Assembly: GCF_000025965.1 (NCBI RefSeq) | Contig: NC_006513.1 | Span: 1,364,001 to 1,428,000, forward strand | Reading direction: 5' to 3' | From: Aromatoleum aromaticum EbN1 | GTDB taxonomy: Bacteria > Pseudomonadota > Gammaproteobacteria > Burkholderiales > Rhodocyclaceae | DNA: 64,000 bases | Notes under the pieces: model-generated | The model's input: only the letters and a program-made list of their open reading frames with translations | Databases searched by the model: none | What the model was told of the DNA's origin: nothing | Shown: positions 29,417-38,760 of the stretch, in pieces | Layout of the letters: each line of letters opens with the position of its first letter | How positions within the stretch are numbered: the stretch's first letter is position 1 | Translations under genes and position numbers: made by a program

Positions 29417-32347
29417 CTATGCTTTCTTGATGCTTACCCGCACGCCACGGTCCGTGACGGGGGCCGGACTTCCGTTCATGAAGTAGTAGCGAAACTGTTC
29501 GTAACCGCCCGCCAAGTGCAGTGGCTTGGGCATTCCGATGAGCAGGATGTCGTAGGGTTTCCAGCCTTTGTACTGATGCGCGTCCCAGAAATAGACAATG
29601 CACTGCTTCGGCTGAACGTTCGGCGCCGTGCGCACCATGATTTCGCAATCGGCAAAGTCGTTGAACAGCTTTGCCATGTCGCCGTCCTTGATCCCCAGCT
29701 CCGCGGCGTCCTTGCTATTCATGTGCACGACCGGTTGTCCGCGATGCAGCCTGGACAGATGGGAATTCGTGAGGTGCGTGGAATGGATGCTCACACGCGG
29801 ATGCCCGCCAGTGATCTTGAACGGATGGTCGCCCCCCACCATCGGCGTGTCCTTATGGGTAGGCAGCGACTCGCCGGCTTCGAGATACCAGTCGTGGTCA
29901 AGGTAGAACTGGGCACGGCGCGTATGCGTCGGAAAGACCTTCTTGTCATCGAAGTGCCATCGCATCGGATAGATCGGCTTGGTCACATCGACCTCGTTTG
30001 CATGCGCGTACCTGGAAACGCCCGTTCCCATGCTCAGGAACCTGGTCTGACCTTCCTTCTTGAACTTTTCGTACGTGTAGTCCTTCGCAAAGACGCCCAC
30101 CGCCCGGTTGATGTCGACCATTTCCTTCAAACAGTCCTCGTTCGTCAGGAGGTGCCCGTCCATCGTGAACTTCTTGTACAACTCGTCGTACCGGCGCTTG
30201 CGCCCGTTGTGATCATTGAACTCCGTGAGCCCCCGGGCTGCCGCGCGTTCCCCGACCTTCTTGAGAATGAGCGCAATCGCGTCCCATTCTTCGCGACATT
30301 CACCCGGAGGTGCTACCGACCGATCCACGAAGGTGAAGAACGGATTGCCGCTGCACGGCGTCGTCATCTCGTGTTTCTCGTAATACCATGCACACGGCAG
30401 AACGATGTCGGCATACATCGCTGACGACGACATGCGCGTTTCCAGGGCGAAGATCATCTTGAGTTTCGGAAATAAAACGTCCGGAAACATCTTGGCACCG
30501 CTACGCTTCCGTCTCATCGGATTCTGCGACAGGAGCATGTACACCTGAGGCGTCTTGTCTGGGGCCGGGCGGATGTGGTCGTTCGTCCACCAGCCCTTTT
30601 CCTTCGCCTCGTCCAGATACGCACCAAACGATTTCTTGAGGGCCGGATCAGTCCACGCCTTGTTGTTCCACAACTGATCGTAGCCGACGTGGTAGTACAG
30701 CCACATCGCCGGTGGCACCAACCCCACCGCCGAAGTAACGACTTTCATGAACTCGATATTCCCCATTTCGTCTGTTGACGTGGGGTCTGCCTCGAGCGTG
30801 CGCTTGTTGAAGCCCTCGGCCATCTGATGCAACTCGTCCATGCCACCTTGGGCGGTCGGTTTGCTCATTACACCGAGGTAGACCATGTTGTCGTCGGAGT
30901 AGGCCCACGCGAACGCGCCGGTTCCCGGCTTGCCCCAATTACCGCTGAGTGCCATCGCGAGAAACAGACTACGTTCCATCAGGTCGCCGTGGTAGCTCTT
31001 GGCGGACGAGAAACCGATATAGCTACACGTGCGCTTTTTCGCGACTTTTCGGCCCAACTCACGAATCAGCGAAACCGGCACACCGCACTTCGCACTCGCC
31101 TTTTCCGGCGTGTAGTCCTTCAGATGCTCCCTGAGTCCTTCGAAAACCGTCCGCACCTGAATCGTCTTGCCGTTCTTGAGCCGCGCACTGAACGTGCCCT
31201 CAAGGGCCGGCATGAAATCGAGTTTCAGAGTTCCTCTGGACGCCTTGCGAACCGATCCCGCTTTTTCGTCGAAGAAATAGAATTGCTTCGCTTCACCGCC
31301 ATCGACGTCTTCGGCACTGAGAAATTTCCCTGTATCCATGCGCACAAGAAGCGGCAGGTCCGTCTGCTCACACACAAACTGACGATCGAACAGCTTCTCG
31401 TCGATCATGACTTGCGAAAGCCCAAGCCAGAAAGCGGCGTCGCTGCCCACACGGACCGGAACATGAAGGTCTGCGGCCGGCGTGGTGGGATTGAAGTCAG
31501 GCGCAATGACCACGACCTCGGCCCCCTTGTAGCGAGCCTCCGACAGGAAGTGGTAACTGGACGGGTAGGTGTACGACCAATTGCTACACGTCATGAAGAT
31601 GAGCTCAGCATCCAGCAGATTGTCCGCCGAATAGCCCATATGCATTTTCCCGAACGTGTGGAATGCTCCCATGTAGGTATCGCCAATATCCACGTTGATA
31701 TCGGGCGAGACACCGTCCATCAGATACGTCATTCTGAAACCGGCACCCCACGCAATGGAGCCCGCGTGAACGTGAGGCGCATCCAGGATGAAACCGTCCG
31801 AGCCCTGGGCCTCGAAGCTGTCGATAATAGAATCTGCGATATCGCCGGCGGCTTCGTCCCACGAAACCCGCTTCCACTTGCCTTCACCCCGCTTGCCGAC
31901 ACGCTTTAGCGGATACTTGACCCGCTCGTCACCGTACAGATTGTTGTTGAATGCTGAACCCTTTTGACACCCCAGCGGGTTGTAGTCCACATAATCGACG
32001 TTACACGCGGGCGTCTGGGCGGCCTGCTCTTCACGCCAGACGATGCCATTTCTGACGTATACGTAGAACTTGCACGAACCCTGCGGCCAGCAAATGTTCA
32101 GATGGGACCCCCAATTGACCTTGTCCCATTTCCACTCTTTGCGATAGATGTCTTCCCAACTCGCGTAACCGGGTGCTTTTGTCCCGGCCTGCGCGTCCTT
32201 TAGAAAGCCTGGAACCACGCCGGTCGCAAGTGACGACAGCGAAAGTGAGAGCACCGCCGCCCCACTGCGCTTCAGAAAATCGCGCCTGTGTTGGTCCTGC
32301 AATTCTGCGGCTTCGGGCTCCACAGAAATCATTTCGTCTCGTGTCAT
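29417..32347 (-). CDS. ebdA: Ethylbenzene dehydrogenase alpha subunit (molybdenum, type II DMSO reductase family)
   Basis: Hydroxylates ethylbenzene to (S)-1-phenylethanol with water as oxygen donor, anaerobically, in the periplasm. The 976-residue precursor has a twin-arginine signal (HRRDFLKRSGAAVLSL, Arg21-Arg22) followed by a hydrophobic stretch. An N-terminal [4Fe-4S] region has His82, Cys86 and Cys92 with Cys127 in LGCQKG, the His-plus-three-Cys pattern of type II enzymes. DIGDTYMG carries the expected Mo-ligand Asp. The ATG at 32347 was preferred because GGAG lies 6 bases upstream; five more codons to a TTG are possible. Cymene or steroid hydroxylases are related alternatives, but ped and apc nearby favour ethylbenzene. 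Confidence 0.94.
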   Translation of the reverse strand: MTRDEMISVEPEAAELQDQHRRDFLKRSGAAVLSLSLSSLATGVVPGFLKDAQAGTKAPGYASWEDIYRKEWKWDKVNWGSHLNICWPQGSCKFYVYVRNGIVWREEQAAQTPACNVDYVDYNPLGCQKGSAFNNNLYGDERVKYPLKRVGKRGEGKWKRVSWDEAAGDIADSIIDSFEAQGSDGFILDAPHVHAGSIAWGAGFRMTYLMDGVSPDINVDIGDTYMGAFHTFGKMHMGYSADNLLDAELIFMTCSNWSYTYPSSYHFLSEARYKGAEVVVIAPDFNPTTPAADLHVPVRVGSDAAFWLGLSQVMIDEKLFDRQFVCEQTDLPLLVRMDTGKFLSAEDVDGGEAKQFYFFDEKAGSVRKASRGTLKLDFMPALEGTFSARLKNGKTIQVRTVFEGLREHLKDYTPEKASAKCGVPVSLIRELGRKVAKKRTCSYIGFSSAKSYHGDLMERSLFLAMALSGNWGKPGTGAFAWAYSDDNMVYLGVMSKPTAQGGMDELHQMAEGFNKRTLEADPTSTDEMGNIEFMKVVTSAVGLVPPAMWLYYHVGYDQLWNNKAWTDPALKKSFGAYLDEAKEKGWWTNDHIRPAPDKTPQVYMLLSQNPMRRKRSGAKMFPDVLFPKLKMIFALETRMSSSAMYADIVLPCAWYYEKHEMTTPCSGNPFFTFVDRSVAPPGECREEWDAIALILKKVGERAAARGLTEFNDHNGRKRRYDELYKKFTMDGHLLTNEDCLKEMVDINRAVGVFAKDYTYEKFKKEGQTRFLSMGTGVSRYAHANEVDVTKPIYPMRWHFDDKKVFPTHTRRAQFYLDHDWYLEAGESLPTHKDTPMVGGDHPFKITGGHPRVSIHSTHLTNSHLSRLHRGQPVVHMNSKDAAELGIKDGDMAKLFNDFADCEIMVRTAPNVQPKQCIVYFWDAHQYKGWKPYDILLIGMPKPLHLAGGYEQFRYYFMNGSPAPVTDRGVRVSIKKA

Positions 32348-32431
32348 CTCAAGCTCCGCCAAGTTGATTGGATAGTCTGCGTTTGCTGTCTCAATGTGGG
32401 TGAGACTTTAGGTGGAATTGCGACTTCAACC

Positions 32432-32480
32432 AATTGGCAACAAACACCTAAATGCTAAAGGTTTACCCGTATTGCGACGC
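32432..32480 (-). promoter_or_regulatory. Shared regulatory motif, copy 1 (upstream of ebdA)
   Basis: A 49-base block, 85 bases upstream of the ebdA start, matches the block at 34137-34185 at 43 of 49 positions without gaps. Its most conserved part contains CCTAA, CTAAAG and TTTACCCGTATTGCGACGC. A shorter version lies upstream of apcA. It probably binds the response regulator of one of the nearby two-component systems. Confidence 0.75.
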
Positions 32481-32615
32481 GTCACCCGACGGCTTGCGCC
32501 AACTCTCACTCCGACCTTCCGGCACCGGACCACCTAAATTCAATTTCGAATTTTCAGGTCGAGGACCTGCCTGCCAACGCGTCGTAGGCCCCTCCCCAAT
32601 AATTAACTAGTCGCG

Positions 32616-33929
32616 TTAGTCGCCACCGCGCATGTTCTGAACGGTGAATAAATTGGGTGGATTATTCTCCGGATCGACTACGATTCGCGCCTTCAGGGTC
32701 GTGCAATGTCCGGTCTGGACGTCGACCATGCTCGCACCGGTATAGACGGCAACTCCTGCCCCCTTGTTTTTCGGCGCCGATTTCTCCGCATCAGTGAAGC
32801 TGACTACCCAACGCTTCCAGATCTCGCCCTTTTTGTCATAGATCAGGACGATCGGAAACTGCATCGTCTGGGCGTCCATATACATGATTCGTTTTCCGAC
32901 CGGACTGCTTCCTTCGACGGGCTTCGACTCGAGGATGAAAACCTTCCGCAGCGACCACGGAACATCCGGAAAACAGCCGGATTTCCCACCAAATTTTATC
33001 TGTCCGTAGCCGTCCTCAAGTTTCGGATCCACATTCTTTAGTGCGGTGTGATCATAGAACGGAACCAGCGTTTCAGCGGTTCCAGAATATGTCCATTGCA
33101 TGTCTTGGATACGCGCATTGTAGCCCTCGAAATCCTCGATCATCAAGTCTGAGCCAAGGAACGCATCCGTCGTCTGGCCGGTGGCGAGGCGCCTTACCCG
33201 GCGCTGAAAACCAAGATACAAATAGGAGTCGTCGAGCTTGTTGTCATCATCAAATCGCTGAATCAGCAGCTGGGTGTTCTTGAGGTCTTGTGGCTCGAGA
33301 ACCTTGACGTAGATTCCCCTATAAATATCGGCGGGATTGGGTGTGATATTGGGTGTCGGCTCCTGAGCGATCCGGTACTTATAATTCAGAAAGTGAAAAT
33401 CGAAGGAAATCGATCGCTCGACTTTGCCGGTATTCAGGTTCTTGTAATCCCACAAAAAGGGGAAGATGCGCCCGCTGTCGCCGGCAACCTGGCTGTACTT
33501 GAAGTTGAATGCGAGCTTTTCGCCGGCGCGCGGATCTTTCGTGTCCGGTTCTTCCGGAAAGGGGCGGCCGCCCTTGTAGCTCTCGATGCTCCCGACCTTG
33601 GCGCCGAGTTTTGCCTGGTTTGCATTTTTCTTGGTCAGGGCAATGTAGTTCGGATGCAATGCAATTGATTCGGTAGGCCCGACCTCGATCTCGTTCCAGC
33701 CACTCTCAATGAACTTCGCTGTCGCCGGATCGATGGCGTTCTTGAAATTTTGAATGTTCGCCTTGTTAATAATGGTCCCGCGTTGCAGTCCCGAAAGACC
33801 GGGCACTTTGTTCTTGTACGGAAAAAAAGATGTTTCAATGTCCGCATCAGTAACCGCTCTTGCCGAAGTGCAGAGGCCGGCAACCGTCGCACAGGTCAGC
33901 GCGACGCCGACTTTTTTTGTGATGCTCAT
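32616..33929 (-). CDS. DUF1329 periplasmic/outer-membrane-associated protein
   Basis: About 437 residues with a signal peptide cleaved near residue 25 (TSARA-VTD). DUF1329 proteins have a LolA/LppX-like fold and regularly accompany DUF1302, RND and YCF48-like genes in clusters for hydrophobic substrates (steroids, aromatics). All three partners occur at 42.5-48.1 kb here. The ATG at 33929 has AGGAGG 8 bases upstream; the upstream frame extension lacks a signal. It carries its own copy of the shared motif about 210 bases upstream, so it is probably induced together with ebd. Molecular role: probably moves hydrophobic molecules across the periplasm (inference). Confidence 0.85.
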   Translation of the reverse strand: MSITKKVGVALTCATVAGLCTSARAVTDADIETSFFPYKNKVPGLSGLQRGTIINKANIQNFKNAIDPATAKFIESGWNEIEVGPTESIALHPNYIALTKKNANQAKLGAKVGSIESYKGGRPFPEEPDTKDPRAGEKLAFNFKYSQVAGDSGRIFPFLWDYKNLNTGKVERSISFDFHFLNYKYRIAQEPTPNITPNPADIYRGIYVKVLEPQDLKNTQLLIQRFDDDNKLDDSYLYLGFQRRVRRLATGQTTDAFLGSDLMIEDFEGYNARIQDMQWTYSGTAETLVPFYDHTALKNVDPKLEDGYGQIKFGGKSGCFPDVPWSLRKVFILESKPVEGSSPVGKRIMYMDAQTMQFPIVLIYDKKGEIWKRWVVSFTDAEKSAPKNKGAGVAVYTGASMVDVQTGHCTTLKARIVVDPENNPPNLFTVQNMRGGD

Positions 33930-34136
33930 GTAGCAATCCTCCTTCGAATTCAGGATCTGTATCACACAGTCAATGAATCTCGCTTTCGGCGTGCGTCGTC
34001 TCCCCACGCCATAGGGGCGTCTTCCAACGGGTCGCAACCCCCCAGTTCACCCCTCGATCAGTGACTTCCCATGGGATGCAACAGCGCCACCTTCTCGACG
34101 GTGGTAGGGAGCTTAGAGCCGATCACCCGATAACAA

Positions 34137-34185
34137 AATTGGCATCGAATACCTAAGGGCTAAAGCTTTACCCGTATTGCGACGC
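34137..34185 (-). promoter_or_regulatory. Shared regulatory motif, copy 2 (upstream of the DUF1329 gene)
   Basis: 43 of 49 positions are identical to 32432-32480, including an uninterrupted 19-base 3' half (TTTACCCGTATTGCGACGC). It lies about 210 bases upstream of the DUF1329 start and about 120 bases from an IS3 remnant. Confidence 0.75.
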
Positions 34186-34304
34186 AACAACAACGAGGGC
34201 GCGCTGGCGTCCGGAGTACGACAACTAGTCGCGCAACTGTCAAATTTGCTGAAACCGAATTTCAAACAGGGCACTACGATTGACGCAACGAGAGGAAGCA
34301 CGAC

Positions 34305-34823
34305 GTGAAACGCATCCCGAAGCAGGAATACACGACCGAGTTCAAGGAGCAGGCGGTCAAGCGCGCCGACGAGGTCGGCAGCATCGCTCGCGCCGCCGAA
34401 GAGCTGGGGCTGGTCGAGCAAACGCTGCGCAACTGGGCCAAGGCCGCGAAGGCCGGCAAGCTGAACCCAGCCGGCGCTAAGCAGATCACCGCCGAGCAGA
34501 TGGAACTGTCTCGATTGCGCGCTCAGGTGGCGCGATTCGAGATGGAGAATAAGATATAAAAAAGCGACGGCACATTTCGCGTAGGAGCTGCTATGAAATA
34601 TGCCTGTATCGAGAAGCAGCGCGGATTCTTCCCATTGCCCATCCTGCGTGAGGCCCTATCGGTGAGCCAGAGCGGCTTTCGGGCCTGGCAGGCGGGCGGC
34701 ACGCCACAGCGCAAGCGACTGACCGATGCGCAGGCGCTGACGCTGATCAGTACGATTCACCAGGAGGTTCGGCAAGCGTACGGCGCGCGCCGCATTCACG
34801 CTGAGCTGCGCGGGCCTGGCTAG
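34305..34823 (+). pseudogene. IS3-family transposase remnant (orfA plus 5' part of orfB)
   Basis: OrfA (84 codons, 34305-34559) is a typical IS3 HTH_Tnp_1 protein: YTTEFKEQAVKRADEVGSIARAAEELG, QTLRNWAKAAKAG. It stops at ENKI; the expected continuation KKATAHFA is found in another frame right after, so an indel has broken it. OrfB begins near 34593 (KYACIEKQRGFFPLPILREALSVSQSGFRAWQ) but ends after RRIHAELR at 34823, with the DDE catalytic core missing. The element is dead. It lies between the DUF1329 promoter region and the IS5-type element. Confidence 0.85.
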
Positions 34824-35033
34824 CGAACGACAGAATCAGCAGGAATTGGCAGTATGACGACGGCCGGTTGGAAGACGGAAAACGTAGGGCACCTCAGCTG
34901 CGCTCGCCCACCGCCATCGAGCGTACACGCCGCTACGCAGCGCGCCAAGACGCAAGGGGTGCGCATCGCCGATTACGATTTCGCTAACAAGGCGGCTTTA
35001 CTTAATAGCATTGGCGATAACCGTGGACACTAG

Positions 35034-36197
35034 GGAATCCCTGATCAATTGACGTTTCGAGCACGCCCACCCAAGCCAGCCTGTTGAACCGACTCCGATG
35101 AACGCTTTCTTCGCCGCCACCGCTGAAATTCGAGGCCTATTCGGCTTCGATCGCCCTTTTTCGGGCGCAGCGGGCGGATTTCGCCTGTCAGTTCATCAAG
35201 GCTCGCCTCGCCAGATAAAGATTGGTCAGCCCGATCAGCGAGAACACCTGCGCGGCGTTCTTCGCGATCCCCTTGTAGCGCACCTTCGTGTAACCGAACT
35301 GGCGCTTGATCACGCGAAACACATGCTCGACCCGAGCGCGGATCGAGGACATCTTGTGATTGAAGCGCTTGTTCGCCGCGCTCAGCGGATGCGGCTTGCT
35401 CGCCTTGAGCGACACGCCCCAGAACACGCCGGCCTTGCGCGCCGTGCGCTTGAGATCGTTATTGACGTAGCCCTTGTCGCCGAACACCGCGCGATCATCT
35501 TCGCGCAGCAGATGCGGCAACTGGCTGATGTCGGAGGCGTTGGCAGGCGTCACCGATACTGTGTGTGCCAGGCCGGAATTGACGTCCGCACCGACGTGGA
35601 TCTTCATGCCGAAGTACCACTGCTTGCCCTTCTTGGTCTGGTGCATGTCGGGGTCGCGCTGCCTAGCCTGATTCTTCGTCGAGGGCGGTGCGTGGATGAT
35701 GGTCGCGTCAACCATCGTGCCGCCCTTGAGCAGCAATCCCTTGTCGGTCAGGACCTCATTGATGACATTCATCATCTGCGAGGTCAGCCCGTGCTGCTCA
35801 AGCAGGTGACGGAAATTGAGGATCGTCGTCTCGTCGGGCATCGCGTCGTCGGCCAGATCGAGTCGCGCAAAACGACGCATCGACTCGATTTCGTAGAGCG
35901 CATCTTCCATCGCAGGGTCCGACAGCGCGTACCACTGCTGCATGAAGTAGATCCGCAGCATCGTTTCCATCGGCATCGGCTGACGACCCCGTCGGCCCGC
36001 CTTCGGGTAGTGCGGTTCGATCACCGCAAGCAGCGCCGCCCACGGCACGACCGCATCCATCTCGGCGAGGAAGCGCTCCCGACGGGTCTGTTTCTTCTTT
36101 CGGTCGAAGGCCAGCGAGGCGAAGGTCGTTTGCTTCATGGCGGCAGTGCGATTTATGACCTCGATATTTTACAGGCTCTGAATAGATCAGAGTTTCC
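35034..36197. mobile_element. IS5-family insertion sequence, intact, with CTAG target duplication
   Basis: The ends are imperfect inverted repeats: GGAATCCCTGATCAATT at the left and, read inward, GGAAACTCTGATCTATT at the right (14 of 17 match). Both ends are flanked by CTAG (35030-35033 and 36198-36201), the target duplication known for IS5-type elements. The single transposase gene is intact. The right CTAG contains the stop codon of the sensor kinase gene. Confidence 0.85.
35188..36138 (-). CDS. IS5-family transposase
   Basis: DDE transposase of 316 residues that appears complete. The N-terminal DUF772 domain (PMPMETMLRIYFMQQWYALSDPAMEDALYEIESMRRFARL, PDETTILNFRHLLEQHGL) is followed by the catalytic part with GGTMVDATIIHAPPSTKN (first Asp), VFGDKGYVNNDLK (second Asp) and RARVEHVFRVIKRQFGY (Glu). 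It lies between terminal inverted repeats, so the element may still be mobile. Confidence 0.93.
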   Translation of the reverse strand: MKQTTFASLAFDRKKKQTRRERFLAEMDAVVPWAALLAVIEPHYPKAGRRGRQPMPMETMLRIYFMQQWYALSDPAMEDALYEIESMRRFARLDLADDAMPDETTILNFRHLLEQHGLTSQMMNVINEVLTDKGLLLKGGTMVDATIIHAPPSTKNQARQRDPDMHQTKKGKQWYFGMKIHVGADVNSGLAHTVSVTPANASDISQLPHLLREDDRAVFGDKGYVNNDLKRTARKAGVFWGVSLKASKPHPLSAANKRFNHKMSSIRARVEHVFRVIKRQFGYTKVRYKGIAKNAAQVFSLIGLTNLYLARRALMN

Positions 36198-37349
36198 CTA
36201 GGGGCCAGATACGGGAATGGCAACTTTCAGTTTCACGCCTGCCCCTCGGCGACTGCCAATCTCAAAGCGCCCTCCCAGGAGGATGGTGCGCTCCTTGATG
36301 CCACGCAACCCGAGGCCACGCAGTTGATCGTCGCTCCCTGACGGATCGAATCCAACCCCGTCATCTTCAATCACCAACTCTGCAAATTTACCATTCCGCG
36401 CTAGCCAAACCCCAACGTTGCTCGCCTTTGAATGACGGGCCGCATTGGTAAGCGACTCCTGCAATATTCGAAACAGCGCCAGTGTCTGACTACTACCGAG
36501 AGAATTTACAACGCCTTCGTCCTCCAAATGAAGCTGGCAGTGGATGCCCGATCTACGCATGAAATCCTGAAGCAACCATTCGACGGCAACCACCAACCCA
36601 AGTTCGAGAACTTTTGGCCTGAGGGCGGTTGCGATATCCCGCACGCGGACGATTATCGAGTCGATCAGGACGCCCATGGCGTCAGCCTTGGACATCAGCT
36701 CGACGTCGTGACTGCGGCCTGGTTTGATACAAAATACTTCCATCTTCAGCGCGGTAAGCAACTGCCCCAGCTCGTCGTGAATCTCGCGCGCGATGCTTGC
36801 TTTCTCCTCTTCGCGCACTTCCTCGACGTGCTTGCACGTTTCACGCAGGAAACGCTCCGACTCAATCAATTTTTTTTTCGCACGGTTTCCGGCGGTAACA
36901 TCCTGCCAGGTGGCATGTATGATCTTCTTCCCGCCCACAAAGATCGCAGTCAGAACAACCTCCGCATCAAGCACCTCGCCGTCTTTTCGGCGGATCGCCC
37001 AGGGGAAATGGTACGAACCGTTTTCCAGCGCAATTCGAACGACCTCAATCGCTTTTTCGGACGACAGCCGACCGTCTGGCTGACTCTCCGGGGATACATC
37101 GGCGGGCGTAAGGCCAATCAGTTGAGCCTTGTTTTCGTACCCGTGAAGACTAACCGTCGCGTCATTGCAGTCGACGAATACGCCGTTGTCGATAAGGGTT
37201 ACGGGGTTCGGCGATTTCTCGAATATCGTGCGAAATTTGCTTTCGCTTTCCCTCAACGCAATTGCGGTGGCACTGCTGGTTTCGCAGTTGCCGCATTGCG
37301 GCCCCGAACTTCCCTTGCCAAAATTTACGCCGTTTTTGTGGTCCTTCAT
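36198..37349 (-). CDS. PAS-containing sensor histidine kinase, NarX/HisKA_3 type
   Basis: About 383 residues with no clear membrane span. A PAS domain (about residues 35-150: FRTIFEKSPNPVTLIDNG, HATWQDVT) is followed by the HisKA_3 dimerisation helix SIAREIHDELGQLLTALKME (His191) and a HATPase_c domain (ESLTNAARHSKAS N-box, EDDGVGFD, GLGLRGIKER). A CGNC pair near residue 20 could bind metal or sense redox. The ATG at 37349 is tentative; the frame is open to 37463. The TAG stop lies inside the CTAG duplicated by the IS5-type element, so the protein is intact. With the response regulator at 37498 it matches the tcs/tcr pairs described beside ebd genes. Confidence 0.87.
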   Translation of the reverse strand: MKDHKNGVNFGKGSSGPQCGNCETSSATAIALRESESKFRTIFEKSPNPVTLIDNGVFVDCNDATVSLHGYENKAQLIGLTPADVSPESQPDGRLSSEKAIEVVRIALENGSYHFPWAIRRKDGEVLDAEVVLTAIFVGGKKIIHATWQDVTAGNRAKKKLIESERFLRETCKHVEEVREEEKASIAREIHDELGQLLTALKMEVFCIKPGRSHDVELMSKADAMGVLIDSIIVRVRDIATALRPKVLELGLVVAVEWLLQDFMRRSGIHCQLHLEDEGVVNSLGSSQTLALFRILQESLTNAARHSKASNVGVWLARNGKFAELVIEDDGVGFDPSGSDDQLRGLGLRGIKERTILLGGRFEIGSRRGAGVKLKVAIPVSGP

Positions 37350-37497
37350 TGCGATCACCCAATAGAGAACAACAACTTCTTCTACGTTCTGAAGAACGGC
37401 TCCCCCCGCGCAAACCCTGACACCGGGAGGCATGACCAGGATCGCGCTCGCATCGAGGGGCAATCCATGCTCTGCGGGTTGTATGGAAGCCCGTGGC

Positions 37498-38118
37498 CTA
37501 AAGTCCTTCCTCGGGACGATAGCGGATCAGGTCAGCATTGTTCGCAATACCGAGTTTGCGCATGAGGTGGACCTTGTGCGTACTAACCGTCTTCGGACTA
37601 AGCGACAGCTCTACGCTGATTTCTGTAACCGTCTTTCCCAGCTGCAGCATCCGCAGAACCTGAATCTCCCGCTCTGACAGCGGTTCCTGCGGGCCAGCGA
37701 AAAACCTTGCATTAAAGATGATCTTCTCAGCGAGGTCAGGGTCGATGCACGGTTGTCCCGCAGCTACCTTCCGGATAGCGTTCGTGAGCGACTCCACGTC
37801 CTTCCCCTTCGTCAGATAGCCGGCCACTCCGAGCTTCAGAGCGCTCGCGGCGAGTTGGGCCTCACCATGCATCGTGAGCACCAAGATCGGAAGAAGTGGT
37901 TGCTCCGCCCTGACACGCTTGATGAGATCCACACCATCGTGCCCCGGCATGCTCATATCCAACAGGAGCACATCGAACTTCTTTCGCCGAATGAGGGCCA
38001 ACACCTCGCCTCCATTCGCAGCTTCCCCGGTTACGGCAATATCCGGGGCCATGGATATCACTGTCTTCAACCCCTCGCGCACGATGGGATGGTCATCTGC
38101 CACCAGAATCTCGATCAT
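37498..38118 (-). CDS. NarL/LuxR-family response regulator
   Basis: 206-residue regulator with a receiver domain (MIEILVADDHPIVREGLK, phospho-acceptor Asp54 in VLLLDMSMPG, Lys in YLTKGKD) and a C-terminal LuxR HTH (LSEREIQVLRMLQLGKTVTEISVELSLSPKTVSTHKVHLMRKLGI). AGGAGA lies 7 bases before the ATG at 38118. It precedes the PAS kinase gene by about 150 bases in the same orientation and is the likely partner. It is a candidate binder of the shared motif upstream of ebdA, DUF1329 and apcA. Confidence 0.92.
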   Translation of the reverse strand: MIEILVADDHPIVREGLKTVISMAPDIAVTGEAANGGEVLALIRRKKFDVLLLDMSMPGHDGVDLIKRVRAEQPLLPILVLTMHGEAQLAASALKLGVAGYLTKGKDVESLTNAIRKVAAGQPCIDPDLAEKIIFNARFFAGPQEPLSEREIQVLRMLQLGKTVTEISVELSLSPKTVSTHKVHLMRKLGIANNADLIRYRPEEGL

Positions 38119-38760
38119 GTGAGTCTCCTGCCACAGTCGCAGCCGATCTTCCAGCCCTTTTTGAACTTCGCGTGGTAGTCGAGCACAGTAGCCGGACATC
38201 TTCGCCGACCGTGCAACTGATTATTATTCTCGAAACAAAATTCCACGTAACGTACCGATCGGGAGTCCGCCCTCCGGGCTCTTCCATTCATAGAAGTCAG
38301 AATTAGATAATGATACGCCCAAATATTCTGACTCCTTTCAGGGTCGATGGACAGCGACTGCCCCATCACACTCAGAACGTCCCTGAACAGCTGGCTGACT
38401 CACTCCGTCCGGCATGCAGCCCCTCGCACGGCGAAGGGCCCCTGCCTGCGACCTTACTCTGGAGTTCGGGACGGATGCACGGTGTGCGTGTCTTCTTCAG
38501 GCCAAATCCTGACAGGAATTTCCGGGCGCCATAGGATTTTTCCTATCATACGTTCGGGTAATTCCAGAAGAACAATCTGAATTTCCCGATATCGATTCCC
38601 CAGTGTCGCCGGTATGCTTTGTGAACGGTGCCGCAAAACCGGTGGCTGTGGAGCGAATCTTCGGCACCTTCGCATGACGAAATCGTCGGCGACACCCGCT
38701 TCTAAAGCACCCTATAAATTTACCATAACCACGCACCCCGACCGGAATCCGCCCAATCCC
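38119..38760. other. Divergent intergenic region between the two two-component systems
   Basis: About 640 bases without a convincing gene. It includes an A/T-rich stretch near 38220-38340 and the inverted repeat ATAGGA-TTTT-TCCTAT at 38531-38546, a possible operator for the rightward kinase gene. Two earlier in-frame ATGs of that kinase (38614, 38674) lie here, so part of it may be coding. Confidence 0.5.

Noticed and set aside
32432-32460. Sigma-54 promoter around TTGGCA upstream of ebdA
   Set aside because: The GG is not followed by GC at the required 10-base spacing in either motif copy.
32555-32569. CAGGTC-GAG-GACCTG hairpin as terminator of the DUF1329 gene
   Set aside because: On the minus strand it is followed by A residues rather than a T-tract; may be a structural element only.
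34540-34600. Programmed -1 frameshift in the IS3 element (A-rich run)
   Set aside because: The stop codon lies before the A-run and orfB is truncated without its catalytic core, so it is an inactivating indel.
36198-36210. Sensor kinase truncated by the IS5-type element
   Set aside because: The duplicated CTAG carries the TAG stop on both sides of the element, so the original stop is preserved.
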